64,000 nucleotides of DNA, from contig OZ038381.1 of assembly GCA_964036045.1 (NCBI GenBank), positions 102,739,367 to 102,803,366 of the forward strand. The letters run 5' to 3'. Below are positions 20,955 through 31,221 of this stretch, piece by piece; position 1 is the first letter of the stretch, and every line of letters begins with the position of its first letter. This DNA comes from Eutreptiella sp. 'Long Island Sound 2002' (lineage: Eukaryota > Euglenozoa > Euglenophyceae > Eutreptiales > Eutreptiaceae). A model generated the notes under the pieces. That model saw only the letters and a program-made list of their open reading frames with translations. It made no database searches and had not been told where the DNA came from. The translations under genes and the position numbers were made by a program.

Positions 20955-23217
20955 TGGTAGCAGAGGCTACCTGAATGTTGTTCCTTTGGTGTCCCAACCA
21001 CAGCTAGCTCCCCAGTACGGCCCCGTAGACCCCGCCGCTTCCGGAGAAGTAACGATTACGTTGCCCTGGTGCTGTGCGAACGAGGCCTTGAGAGGAATGC
21101 CTTGCGCAAGCCCAAGCTGCTCAAGAAGGGCGCAAATCAGCAGCTGTGGAGACCCAAATTACCATCCCAATCCCAGTCGAAATTGGCCATCAAGCAGCTG
21201 GAATCGGCCAGCCTACGACGATGGCAACGCTCCGGTGGAGCTTACGGACCTGGCAGGTACCAATACTCCCTATCAATGTCCAACATTTGAGACCATTGAT
21301 GCCGACATTGACGACATTGAGATGGGTGGTCCAGGTGAGGTACCTAGCTATAATCGACCAGCCTCTTGGGCACAATGGGACGACCATTTGTCTCCAGAAG
21401 TGACCCGTAACCTTGAGGCCCTTGAAGCCCTTTGTCTCTTAGCCACGTCTAAGCTGATCAGACAAGAAAGAATCGCCTCTGACTTTTTAATGGAATATTT
21501 TTTCCTCCTTCAAGAAGAAATTAATACCAGGATGTGGTGGCGTTCTCAAGAAGATGACTCTTTTGCCATTTTTTTGCAGATCTGGGAGGCAAGCCCCTTC
21601 CCGAAGGAGAAGACCAAGGCACCTGTTGCCGGGCCCTCCGCCCCTCATCCCCCTGTTTCCATCCGCGACGATCTAGCCGCCGCGGTTGAAGAAGGAATTT
21701 TAGAGGCGGCCAGGCAGGCAAGCCTTGAAATTAGGGCTGAAGGAGCTCCCCAAGTGGACTCCTGGCTGCGGACCACCGAGATCAGCGGTCCGATAGCCTG
21801 CTCAGGCCCTTCAGGACACGGTATGTATTGTCCTGCCGACTGCTCTTGCAGATTCCAGCGAGATTCTGAGCTCCAATTGCTCAAGGATCAAATGCAACTC
21901 ATCATTCAGACGCTGGGAATAAAAGATCTTTTCAAGACGCACATGCGATCTGAGGGCGCATCATCGGTGGAACAAGTAACAGAACCGTCGGAGGAGGCGA
22001 CAGAAATTTTTTCAATTGCTCCTTCGGTGGACTCCAAGACCACCGATGCAAGGATCAGCAGGACCAAGCTAAAGGAAAGGGTTACAATCTCTCGTTCTCA
22101 GAGTAGGACGGCGAAGGCTAGGACTGAGGCTCAGAATGCCAAGCGAACTGCCTCCCGTACTGCCCCTCCTGCTGCTGATTCCAATGCCTTAGCCCAGCTG
22201 TTGCTCGCCCAGACCCTAGCCGGAGCTGGTGTGGCGAATGATGCCGCCAAGGTGTCGGCCATTACGGCCGGTGTTGGGCTGGATTCGCTTCTTAATCCTA
22301 CTTCATTGCGACTTCGTCAGGTTGCCAAGCAACCGAAGTATAATGGGAACCCCAGACGTTGGCCTCAGTTCCAACGGGAATTTGAACTGTGGGTTAAGAC
22401 TCGAAAACTCCAGGATGATCAGTTCCTGATGGCCCTCTTGGATTGCCTTGAGGGAGCGCCGGCCAACACTTGGCTCAGGACTTGGAGTGATCGTGAGGAT
22501 TCAAGTTCCCCCCTTACCTTTGATGAGGTGTGGGAACAATTGGAGGTACGTGGATCCCGGCTGCCAGAGAACCATTACCACCAAATGTTGAAGAATTTTC
22601 CTTCATTCTCGCGATTAATCTTGCACGAAGTGCAAGACAAGAGACAGCGCTTCTGGAACTTAGTGGAAGAATCTGAACATTCAGGCGAAAAATTTTCCAG
22701 TGCCGAGCTGAAAAATTTGATTTTTGACAAGATCCCCTCCGAAACTGCCGCCACCCTTCGGAATAAACAATCCGAAGAAAAGGTCAAGACCTGGTGGGCG
22801 GAGGTCGAAGGCTTCGATGCCTCGGCCAACCGGTTTTCAGTTCGGGAAGCACTTCAGAAGTGTTCCCCCACGTCGTTTTCCAAGGTGAAATTCACTGAAA
22901 ACACGTGGAAAATCAAGTTTAATGAACACGAGGATCGGGACTTGTTTGTCCAAGTCCTCAACAAGGGAGTAAGCTTCCATGGCCATCGCCTGAAGGCCAA
23001 GAATTGGGTGTTACCGTTCACCCCAAAGGAACTCTGGGAAGAGGTTGAGCGGCTCGCTGACGCCGCAAATCAAAATTTCCATGAGGGTCTTGGGGGAAAC
23101 AAGAATACCCAGCAAAACACCCAAAACGGGGCCCAAAAGGGCAACAAAAAGGTGAATGACACCCGGAATGTTCAGGATCACTGTAGCATCTGCCTTCTTC
23201 TAGGTTCTACGAACTGA
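20791..23217 (+). pseudogene. Gag of the inner element (start inside the LTR)
   Basis: An 808-codon frame starts at ATG 20,791, within the LTR, and crosses the primer site as …HGSRGYL…. The N-terminal half is Ser/Pro-rich linker. A helical capsid-like region lies at about residues 505-700 (QPKYNGNPRRWPQFQREFELW onward, with LEGAPANTWLRTW). A zinc-finger start, CSICLLLGSTN, is followed at once by TGA (23,215-23,217). The same register continues for 154 more codons. The TGA may be a CGA-to-TGA nonsense change or a readthrough site. Gag forms the particle; the shared start inside the LTR with the outer element is unusual. Confidence 0.82.
20955..20966 (+). promoter_or_regulatory. Primer binding site, initiator tRNA-Met
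   Basis: TGGTAGCAGAGG immediately follows the CA end of the 5' LTR. It is identical to the site of the outer element and complementary to the 3' end of initiator tRNA-Met. Confidence 0.88.
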
Positions 23218-23954
23218 GCTAAGACGCATTCTACTGGTAATCACCGATGGTCTCCTTACGATCACAAGGTGATTGGTGAAAATATCAGTAATCCGCAGAA
23301 TTCAGACAGGAACGACAGACAGGTGCATGGTGGGAAGGCTGGAAAAGGGAATCCGACCCCCTCCGTGGAAAGAAAAATACTGGAGGCCCTGGCGGGTCCC
23401 AAGGCACAAGAAATCGGACTCCATCCAGCTCCGGTGGGCAGCCGAACGGCCAGAAAAACCCCAATAGCAACGCCGGAGGCGGAAATCGAAATCCAGGCCA
23501 AACCCCTCAATCCGGTACAAACAAGGGAAATGCTCCAGGATTCCAGGGTAAAGGTAAGAGAAATCCTTCGGGAACCCCCTTCTCTGGTAAGGGCAGAGGG
23601 CGTGGCGACGATGGAGGTCCATCATCCGGCGGCCGTGGCCGTGGACGTGGAAAGGGCAACCATCGTGTGGATCAGGTCTCAGGTGCAGATCAGGTGTCCG
23701 ATGCGGATCGAGATTATGTCGAAAATGCCTTGAATCCAGCAGATGATCCGTTCCAAGATGAGTGGGTCGACGAATCAGGGTGTGTTCACAATGTTAACGC
23801 AGCCACTGGAGGTCAGAACGCCTAGGGGAGCCACGAAAATCGCCCCTCCCCAGGCGATTTCAGGCATGATCCCCAGATTCCATCTCGACCACTACTTGAT
23901 GTAGGGTCGCTTGTCTCCTCTCCCCTGGATCCGGCAGCGGATCCTTCTGTCGTA
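23218..23954 (+). pseudogene. Gag-pol junction of the inner element
   Basis: After the gag TGA, the gag register stays open until 23,733. From about 23.34 kb the more natural reading is in the pol register: Gly/Asn/Arg-rich sequence (GGPSSGGRGRGRGKG), then acidic sequence, broken by one TAG near 23.83 kb. A one-base indel near 23.34 kb plus two stops therefore separate gag from pol. The basic RGG-like stretch would bind RNA as part of the nucleocapsid. Confidence 0.6.
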
Positions 23955-26900
23955 GTGGACGAGGTTGGTGTACAGTCCAAGCACAGGGCCCGTCAGTTTG
24001 TCACAAAGCTGTGGGTCTCTGATTGCAAGGGCAATTTCCACCTCGCCACTTGTTTGTGTGACAATGGATCAGAGGTAAATCTCCAATCCAATTCTTTCTT
24101 ACCCGACGACTGCGTGATTGATTCGCTTTATCCTGTTACCCTCGAGGGAGTTTCTGGACATTCTCTCGCAGGTGGGCAACGCGGTTGTTATATATCAACT
24201 CATTTGGTCGCTCAAGACCTTTGGGAAGAAGGTAATGTGGAGGAAGTTGTCCTTAAGGGCGACTGGTTCTATCGTGCCGACATAAAGTATGACCTTTACT
24301 TGGGCCATCCTTGGCTTAGCAAGAACAGGGTGGCGCCCGTAGGTCATCGGCGTTGTTTTTTGCTGGAGTCAGGTCCCTTGGAGCGTCCTGAATTTCGTTT
24401 TTTGCACGCAGGGTTTAAAAGTGCAGAAGAATTTTTGAAGCGAAAAGTTACACCAAAATTTGGCGAAGATGTCACCATTGCAGAGGTGAATGGGAGTGCC
24501 GATTACTCCCGAGAGTTAGAATGTCTTCGTAGGGACTCCCAGCCACGACGCCCTTCGCGCTGGCACTCTTCATCCTACAGAGTTGTCGACAAATGGCGCG
24601 ATGCAATTTGTGAATATTTTTATGAACACCATTCCTTTTGGCCACAGTATGATGCCTTTGCTAACCGCGAGAACAAGCGCTTTGACAAGCATTTTCGCGA
24701 CGCTTGGACCCATAAATGGGACAAGAAGTTATGGATTAATCCTCCGTTTCACTTAATCCAGCAGGTCATCCACAAAATCAAGCAAGATAAAACCCAGGCG
24801 ATTTTAGTTGTGCCCTTGTGGGACGACAAGCCTTGGTTTCAGGAATTGCAAGACATTTGTGTAGATTACATCGATCTTCCCAGGAAGATTAAGCTTTATG
24901 CCAGGGACGACACAGGTCCCCTGCCACAGCGGTCCTGGAGTTCGCTTGCATTCCTGGTGGATGGAAAGCTTTCTGACTCTAATTCTGCTGATTCTGGTAC
25001 TGATTCCTGTGTTGGGTCTGAATCTGAGGTTGAGCGTGGTACTGATGATGAATCTATTTTTTCTGATTTTTGTCCGTCAGATACCCAAGGTGATCCAACG
25101 TCAAATGGATCCGCCTCGTCTCCCTCTTCCCCAATACGATCGACATCGAAAAGAATCTTCAGTGCACGGGCGAAGGAAAATTTCAAATCGCGCCGCAAAT
25201 TCAGAGTTCTTTATGAAAAACCCCGTGTGGAAGCTTTCATAGATCCTTTCGAGGAGCTGGATCGTGAAGATAATCTCTGGAATGTCGACACTCGAACCAC
25301 CTATCTTCAAGAGGCAGTTGATACGGACCTGTTTAGGGACATCCGTAAGAATATTCTTCCTGCCAAGGCCGAAGAAGTCGCCAAAGTTTTTTCGACAGTA
25401 ATTCCTGGCGATCAGGTGGACACTGAGTTGTGTTCCAAGGCAAGAGAAAAGATTTTCGAGGAACGGAAGGACACAACCCTTTCAGGGAAGTTGCTCAAAG
25501 ACCCCCCTGTCCGTGGGCAGTTCGGTGAAGCCTTCATCGAGCTTCGTGAAGGGTACAAGGCAAAGAAACAGCGTCCTTATGAGAACCATGGACATAAACA
25601 TGAGATCCTCAGAAAAAAAATCGAGAGAAATCTCAGGGAATTTGGTTGGCTTGAGGGTTGTATGACCAGCGAATGGTGCTGTGCACCCTTCACAGTCCCG
25701 AAGCCGCCGCCTGCAGACCAGAACACTATTGATTGTTTGCGAATGGTTGTTGATTTTCGCAATCTCAACGCCGAAACCAAGGCGGATTCACACCCCCTGC
25801 CCCTCATTGAGGAGGAAATCGCTAAGAGGGCAAGAGGTCGTTTGTTTTCTGTGCTGGATCTCCGTCACGGCTTTCACCAAATGCCGTTGAGGAAGGACAG
25901 CCGACCTCTCACCTGTATGTGCACGCCATGTGGCCCAGTCCAGTGGACGGTCATGCCCATGGGCCTGAAGAACGCCCCTTCGTTTTCTCAAAGAATGATG
26001 GGGGATGTGCTTTTTACAGCCCATCCTGAGCTTCGTGCCTTCGTGAGTGTGTACATAGATGACATAATCATCGCGACGGAGGGGGAGGGACTGACCGAAG
26101 CCGAGCTGGTGGCCCTACATGAAAAGCAGCTGAACCAGGTTTTGGACATTCTTGATGCTAATCAGCTGATTTGTGGGCCAAAGAAGGGAAAATTATTTTT
26201 AAAATCAGTCGAATTTTGTGGTTCTCTCCTTGAGAATGGCACCCGACGACCCAGTCCAGGGAAGCTCGTCGCTATTCAGAAGTGGAAGCGCCCTGAGACG
26301 ATCACGGAATTGAGAGGATTCCTGGGTTGTTGCAATTTTTACCACACTTTTGTGCCGAATTATGCCAAATTTGCTGCCCCCCTCACTGAATTATTGAAGG
26401 TAGGGAGAGATGCAGGCAAGGCAGGTTCAAAGGTTCTTGTCAAGTGGACTGACGAGTGCGAGGAGGCCTTCCATCACTTGAAGGCGGCCCTCTGCGAAGT
26501 CGCCACGTTGCATGTGCCGCAATTTGACCGACCCTTCTACATAAGAACCGACGCTTCTAGGTACGCGATCGGAGCTGTCCTTGAACAGGTTGATGAAGCC
26601 ACAGGTGATCATTACCTTCTTGCATTTTGGTCTCGGAAGCTAGCCCCACGCCAAATGCAATGGTCGCCGCGTGAGCAAGAAACCTACGCCATAATCTGTG
26701 CTTTAAAAAAGTACCAATCGTGGGTTGGCACCAATCGAGTCGAGGTCCTGACCGATCATCGATCTCTGGAGTATTGGGCCACCGAACACATTGATACTGT
26801 CGCGAGCCCAGCTGGTCGACGGGCCAGATGGCACGAATTTCTCAGTCTGTTTGACCTCCATGTGTCGTATTTGCCTGGAAAACACAACACGGTAGCGGAT

Positions 26901-29009
26901 GCTCTGAGCCGATGGGCTTACCCCGCTTCAGAGGGGCTGCAAAATACCAACATCCATGGTACGGAGCAGGACCGCCATGTCATAATCGAATGGGATCAGG
27001 AAGAAAAAAAGCTCATTCGACGTGCATGCATGCAATGCGCTGTTAAACAGCACGCATTACCGTGTCACGACATCACAGCCTTTTCAGATCCGGCGCATGC
27101 TCATGAGATCTGCACCAAAACACTGAAAGTCGTGGAGAAAGTCACCGATCCCTCCTCAGGGAGTGTGAAACGGTTTGACTATACCCGACGAGTAAGTCGA
27201 TTTCGGTTGATCCAGGGCCTTAAGCGTCGAGATCCGGCCAAAACTCCACCCCTGCCGAAAGATTCCCTTATCATCCGTGACTGGACGTCCGATTATCTGC
27301 AGGATCCCATGTTTAAAGAGGTCTTTGGAAATCTCAAATCCAAAGATGCTCACAAGGATGGGATTTTTTCTGAGTATTCGTTGGATGGGGGGAAGCTGTG
27401 GATGGAGGGTAAATTGTGCGTACCAGACGCCCTGGCCCCCCGAGTGTTAAACTGGTGGCATAAATGGGAGTCCCCCCACGCACATGGCTGTCGATTATGG
27501 TCGATGATTAAACATAGGTTGTTTGGCTCACGGCTATATACTCATTGCATGAAAGTAGCCGCCGGATGTGCCCAATGTGCTGTCTCCACGCCCCCCAGCG
27601 CGAAGAAGCACGTCCATCTGAGGCCACATTCTATTCCGGAGCGCCTCTTTAACAGAGTCACCAGTGATTTTTTCTATCTCGGTGAACTCGATGACGAAGA
27701 GTGCCATTGGACCAATAAAAAGGTCAATGGTGTGCTCCTTATTCAGTGCCGTCATTCCAGCTATATTCAGGTGTTGCCTTGTAACATCGAGTCGATGACT
27801 GGCAAGGCTGCCGCCAAATGGTGCGCGCAGACCTGGATGGGAGGTTGGGACGTCCCATCCGAGGTGGTTACGGACTCAGGCAAAGAGTACACCTCCGAAT
27901 GGTGGAGAGAATTATGTGCTCGCCTTGGAATCCACCACCTGAGATGTGAAATTCACTCGCATCGAGCGCTGCCTGGCGAAAGAACCGGCCGCTCTATTAT
28001 AAATATGCTTCGTAAGGAGCTCGCGAGTGAAAAGGATTTCCATTGGCTTGAAGTTCTCTTCGCATTGCTTCGCCGTTACCACAACACGCCTTTGTACCAT
28101 GGCCTTTCTCCAAATGAAATTGTCTTTGGACGAGAGAAGTGTTGGTGGAACATGCCGTTGAATAATCCTCGCCCTTGTAAAGATGCTTCGTTGTTTTTGG
28201 ACGACGTCCAACGAGCAGATAAAACTGTCTCGAAATTAATTGATAAGCATCAAGCTGACTGGCTTTGGGTCCAGAATCAAGGCCGAAAAAACCCCCACAA
28301 TTTTGAAGTCGATGATCGAGTTTGGCTTCGAAAATCCGAAACCACCCTGGACGGAGATGACAAGCTTCTTCCCTTGTGGGAGGGGCCATTCGCTGTTACA
28401 GCGCGTCTAGGTGAGAACAGGTGGAGGATTCGTGTGGATGTCAGCAGGGAAATTGACGTTTCGGGCGATCGCCTCAAGAGAGAGATCCCCTCCCCCAAGG
28501 ATCGGGTTAAACCCCTTTTTTGGACTTCGAAAATTTTGTCAGATCGGGTCATCGAAGGGGGGAAGTACGAACTCAAGAGGATTGTAGAGGCAAGACGTGA
28601 CGCGAAGGGCGAATGGGAATTTCTATGTGAGTGGAGGGGCTTTGATTCCAGTCACAACAACTGGGAACCAGCCCATTCTTTTGTCCATGGGTACACCAAG
28701 GGGTTCATCCACTTCCTCAAGAAGCACCCCGAAATTGGTGTACTCCTGACAGACTGTCTGTCGAAACCAGACAGACAGGTGGAGAGCGACGGAAAAAGAC
28801 CTGTGGTGAATCGAGATCCAGCCTTTTACGGCCCTCAGCAGCCACATTCCAGGGCTGATCCGTCGATCCCCCCTCCTGCGGTCAGGCCAGCCCAGGAACC
28901 AAATGAGGACCAAGCTTCGAGTTCGGCCGCTGATTTGCAGCGCCGTAGCCGTACGAGGGCCCGACCAGACAGATTGGTGGTCACATGTATTCGTGCTTGG
29001 CCGAATTGA
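23955..29009 (+). CDS. Pol of the inner element: PR, Dam-like MTase, RT, RNase H, INT, chromodomain
   Basis: The longest intact frame in the window (1,684 codons; the first codon shown is GTG, so the true start lies upstream or comes from a gag-pol fusion). The protease region has CDNGSEVNLQ (Asp 36, with Asn replacing Thr/Ser) and YLGHPWL. Residues ~225-310 form a Dam-like domain: YDAFANRENKRF (Asp 233), WINPPFHLI (NPPF 262-265), ILVVPLW, WFQEL, IDLP. RT has VLDLRHGFHQMPL and YIDDIII (Asp 702-703). RNase H has RTDASRYAIG. Integrase has an HHCC-like finger and catalytic Asp 1238, Asp 1307 and Glu 1342, a D,D-35-E spacing. The chromodomain is at ~1538-1590 (YELKRIVEARR … CEWRGF … NNWEP). It probably yields all enzymes of the element. 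Confidence 0.93.
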   Translation: MDEVGVQSKHRARQFVTKLWVSDCKGNFHLATCLCDNGSEVNLQSNSFLPDDCVIDSLYPVTLEGVSGHSLAGGQRGCYISTHLVAQDLWEEGNVEEVVLKGDWFYRADIKYDLYLGHPWLSKNRVAPVGHRRCFLLESGPLERPEFRFLHAGFKSAEEFLKRKVTPKFGEDVTIAEVNGSADYSRELECLRRDSQPRRPSRWHSSSYRVVDKWRDAICEYFYEHHSFWPQYDAFANRENKRFDKHFRDAWTHKWDKKLWINPPFHLIQQVIHKIKQDKTQAILVVPLWDDKPWFQELQDICVDYIDLPRKIKLYARDDTGPLPQRSWSSLAFLVDGKLSDSNSADSGTDSCVGSESEVERGTDDESIFSDFCPSDTQGDPTSNGSASSPSSPIRSTSKRIFSARAKENFKSRRKFRVLYEKPRVEAFIDPFEELDREDNLWNVDTRTTYLQEAVDTDLFRDIRKNILPAKAEEVAKVFSTVIPGDQVDTELCSKAREKIFEERKDTTLSGKLLKDPPVRGQFGEAFIELREGYKAKKQRPYENHGHKHEILRKKIERNLREFGWLEGCMTSEWCCAPFTVPKPPPADQNTIDCLRMVVDFRNLNAETKADSHPLPLIEEEIAKRARGRLFSVLDLRHGFHQMPLRKDSRPLTCMCTPCGPVQWTVMPMGLKNAPSFSQRMMGDVLFTAHPELRAFVSVYIDDIIIATEGEGLTEAELVALHEKQLNQVLDILDANQLICGPKKGKLFLKSVEFCGSLLENGTRRPSPGKLVAIQKWKRPETITELRGFLGCCNFYHTFVPNYAKFAAPLTELLKVGRDAGKAGSKVLVKWTDECEEAFHHLKAALCEVATLHVPQFDRPFYIRTDASRYAIGAVLEQVDEATGDHYLLAFWSRKLAPRQMQWSPREQETYAIICALKKYQSWVGTNRVEVLTDHRSLEYWATEHIDTVASPAGRRARWHEFLSLFDLHVSYLPGKHNTVADALSRWAYPASEGLQNTNIHGTEQDRHVIIEWDQEEKKLIRRACMQCAVKQHALPCHDITAFSDPAHAHEICTKTLKVVEKVTDPSSGSVKRFDYTRRVSRFRLIQGLKRRDPAKTPPLPKDSLIIRDWTSDYLQDPMFKEVFGNLKSKDAHKDGIFSEYSLDGGKLWMEGKLCVPDALAPRVLNWWHKWESPHAHGCRLWSMIKHRLFGSRLYTHCMKVAAGCAQCAVSTPPSAKKHVHLRPHSIPERLFNRVTSDFFYLGELDDEECHWTNKKVNGVLLIQCRHSSYIQVLPCNIESMTGKAAAKWCAQTWMGGWDVPSEVVTDSGKEYTSEWWRELCARLGIHHLRCEIHSHRALPGERTGRSIINMLRKELASEKDFHWLEVLFALLRRYHNTPLYHGLSPNEIVFGREKCWWNMPLNNPRPCKDASLFLDDVQRADKTVSKLIDKHQADWLWVQNQGRKNPHNFEVDDRVWLRKSETTLDGDDKLLPLWEGPFAVTARLGENRWRIRVDVSREIDVSGDRLKREIPSPKDRVKPLFWTSKILSDRVIEGGKYELKRIVEARRDAKGEWEFLCEWRGFDSSHNNWEPAHSFVHGYTKGFIHFLKKHPEIGVLLTDCLSKPDRQVESDGKRPVVNRDPAFYGPQQPHSRADPSIPPPAVRPAQEPNEDQASSSAADLQRRSRTRARPDRLVVTCIRAWPN

Positions 29010-30673
29010 GTGTTCTGACAACTTGAAAAACCCACATTCTGCTCAATCCACTGTGCATTCTTCCTGATTATGTCATGATGTGGAGAACTGCAAATGTTTG
29101 ATAATTTGACGTCAATCAACTTTTCTTTGGTCTCCGTTCGGCAGACAAGGCGTAGATACGCTGCCGAGAGCCACGGAGTGTGCTGCCGTGTTCAGAAAAA
29201 ACCAAACTCAGGCTTAATTCAGGCAGATTCGGGGTAATCTTGTCTCTGTTGGTCTGTGCATTTTTGGAATTTGGCTACTCCTGCAGATGGAAGCAAATGT
29301 ACATAGTAAAAACACCGGCCGGTGACATTCACCCCTACAGGCCCCCCCTGTAGTACTGGCTGTACCAGTTGCGACGCCAGGAACTCAGATCTTACCGTCA
29401 TTTGCCGTGATGCTGAAGCCAAAGTCCAGATTCAGATCCAGATTCCTTGAATTTACCTTGAATTCCTCAGGTTTGTCCATCATTCTGCCACTGTTGCACG
29501 AAACCCAGACGTCAATTGTTCAGACAACCTTCAGATAGGAGCTCTAGGGACTTCTAACAGCAACCTCTGGAGTCCGTAAGCTTCGTTGTATTTTTGGCAC
29601 ACGCCAATGTGAGCTCAATCCGACCTGAAACTGTCGAAAATGGTGAATCCAAGTGTCTTCAGGGACTCAATCGAAAGATGGGCCTTGTCCAAGTCGATTG
29701 ACACCGCCGCCACTGTAAATAAAGAACTATTCGGTGTCTCTCAGTTATATACTGTCAGTAAAGCGCCTCCAGCGAGCCTTCGGCGCGTTACATGCCAAGG
29801 ATCCAGGGCCAGCATGTCCCATCATGATGCATCATCACATGATCCACATTTTCATAGAATCTGTTAGATGCTCGCGAACCAACGTGCCGGAAAGCACAAT
29901 TGAGCTGAATAAACGACAATATATATTAACTCTAGTCTAAACGAAAGTGTTGGTAGTTTTAGTTCTAAATATTCCGCTTCATTTCACCTTCATCTTAGGG
30001 AATTTGCACATTTTAGGACAATTTAGGTTGATTTACTTGTCATCTCCTCTCATTCCTCGAAGATCTGTCGACGGCTTTGCCTAACTTCGTTGACGCTTAC
30101 GATTTTCTGTGCACTTAGGGTCTGTAGACTACATTTGTATTTGTTTTCCCTCTCTGTGATTGTTTAATCTCCTTCATCTCTGCTCAATTTGATTCCCAAT
30201 CTTGCTGAATCTTGTGATCATCCACCAGATGCGCCAAATCTGAAGCACATGCTGCACTTTTCAGAACGAGAAAAGCGGGAGTAACACGATGTAGAGTTCG
30301 GCGAGGACACCGTAGCGTGCCCGCGACAGCGAAACTGTGCCAGAGCGCTGAGATGTCACTCAATTTCTTGATTCCCCCACTCAATCCACCATTATTCTAC
30401 CTCATTCTCAACCAGTGCATGGTTTGGTATCGATTTTCGATACGTTTACATGCTTCTTAGCCCTTAACCTAATGTCGTACTGCACGGAGGACTGTTCGTC
30501 ACTCCTCATTCTGTCTCATTTCAGGTTCATCCAGCCTGATTCAGTGCCAATTCAGCCCAAATCAGGTCAGATCAAGCAGATTTCGCCCCATCGAGGCTAC
30601 ATTTCTATTTTCTTCTGGGACTTACCCGCACTACGTTCTTCGTTGACGTAGCGACACACCCCAGTGTGTTTTT
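29010..30673 (+). other. Long 3' untranslated region of the inner element
   Basis: About 1.66 kb without a convincing frame lie between the pol stop and the purine tract. The region is AT-richer than pol and has several short tracts of T and C. I see no second gene, no antisense gene and no tandem repeat. Confidence 0.6.
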
Positions 30674-30683
30674 GGAGGGGGAG
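30674..30683 (+). promoter_or_regulatory. Polypurine tract of the inner element
   Basis: GGAGGGGGAG ends exactly at the first base of the 3' LTR and is preceded by a T run. It is the expected primer for plus-strand cDNA synthesis. Confidence 0.85.
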
Positions 30684-31216
30684 TGTAAGTGCGGCTAACC
30701 CCCATCTGCTCAGATTTTCACTGATCTAACCCAGATTGGCTACATTTTGGTCATTTTCTTTCCTTCGGCGGAATCGCCGCCTCGCAGCTCAGTCTCAGGA
30801 TCAGACCTATATATTTCTGATATGCCGGATCTGATTCCGCGGTCCATTCTCCGTAAATCCGCCGCGTTCCGATCATTTGCCGGGAATCGCCATTTGCCGC
30901 TGACGCGCGCTCGCGGGCCAGATCGGCCAAATATTTTTCACAATCGGATTTATTTAAATCTTTTCAGACAGTTTTGGACACTCAGATGTATTTAGAATAA
31001 TCCGCATCAATTTTCTTCATAGACTGGGATTTTCTGCCGGATAACAATCATCATGGACCTTGCTTCAGTTGTTGCTGCTCTCGCCTCCGTTGGTGTCCGT
31101 GTCTCCGGTTCTACCCCCAACAGCAGCGTTCAGGTCGACTCCTCGCGTGCCTGCCCCACTGGTCTTGCCGGCCCCGAGCCCTCCGGCACCATCAACGACC
31201 CAGGGCAGCACTTTCA
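30684..31216 (+). repeat. 3' LTR of the inner element
   Basis: 533 bp, equal in length to the 5' LTR. Differences by eye cluster around 30.87-30.99 kb. It is followed by the second CGTAC copy (31,217-31,221). Confidence 0.96.
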
Positions 31217-31221
31217 CGTAC

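Larger units (their letters stand above)
20422..31216 (+). mobile_element. Inner Ty3/Gypsy chromovirus with 533-bp LTRs
   Basis: LTRs of equal length (533 bp), TG…CA ends, a 5-bp CGTAC duplication, a primer site at 20,955 and a purine tract at 30,674 define a complete element of 10,795 bp. I counted 7 differences between the two LTRs by eye, which makes it the youngest insertion in the window. Gag is broken by a stop and a shift, while the 1,684-codon pol frame is intact. It lies in the outer pol between RNase H and integrase. Confidence 0.96.
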
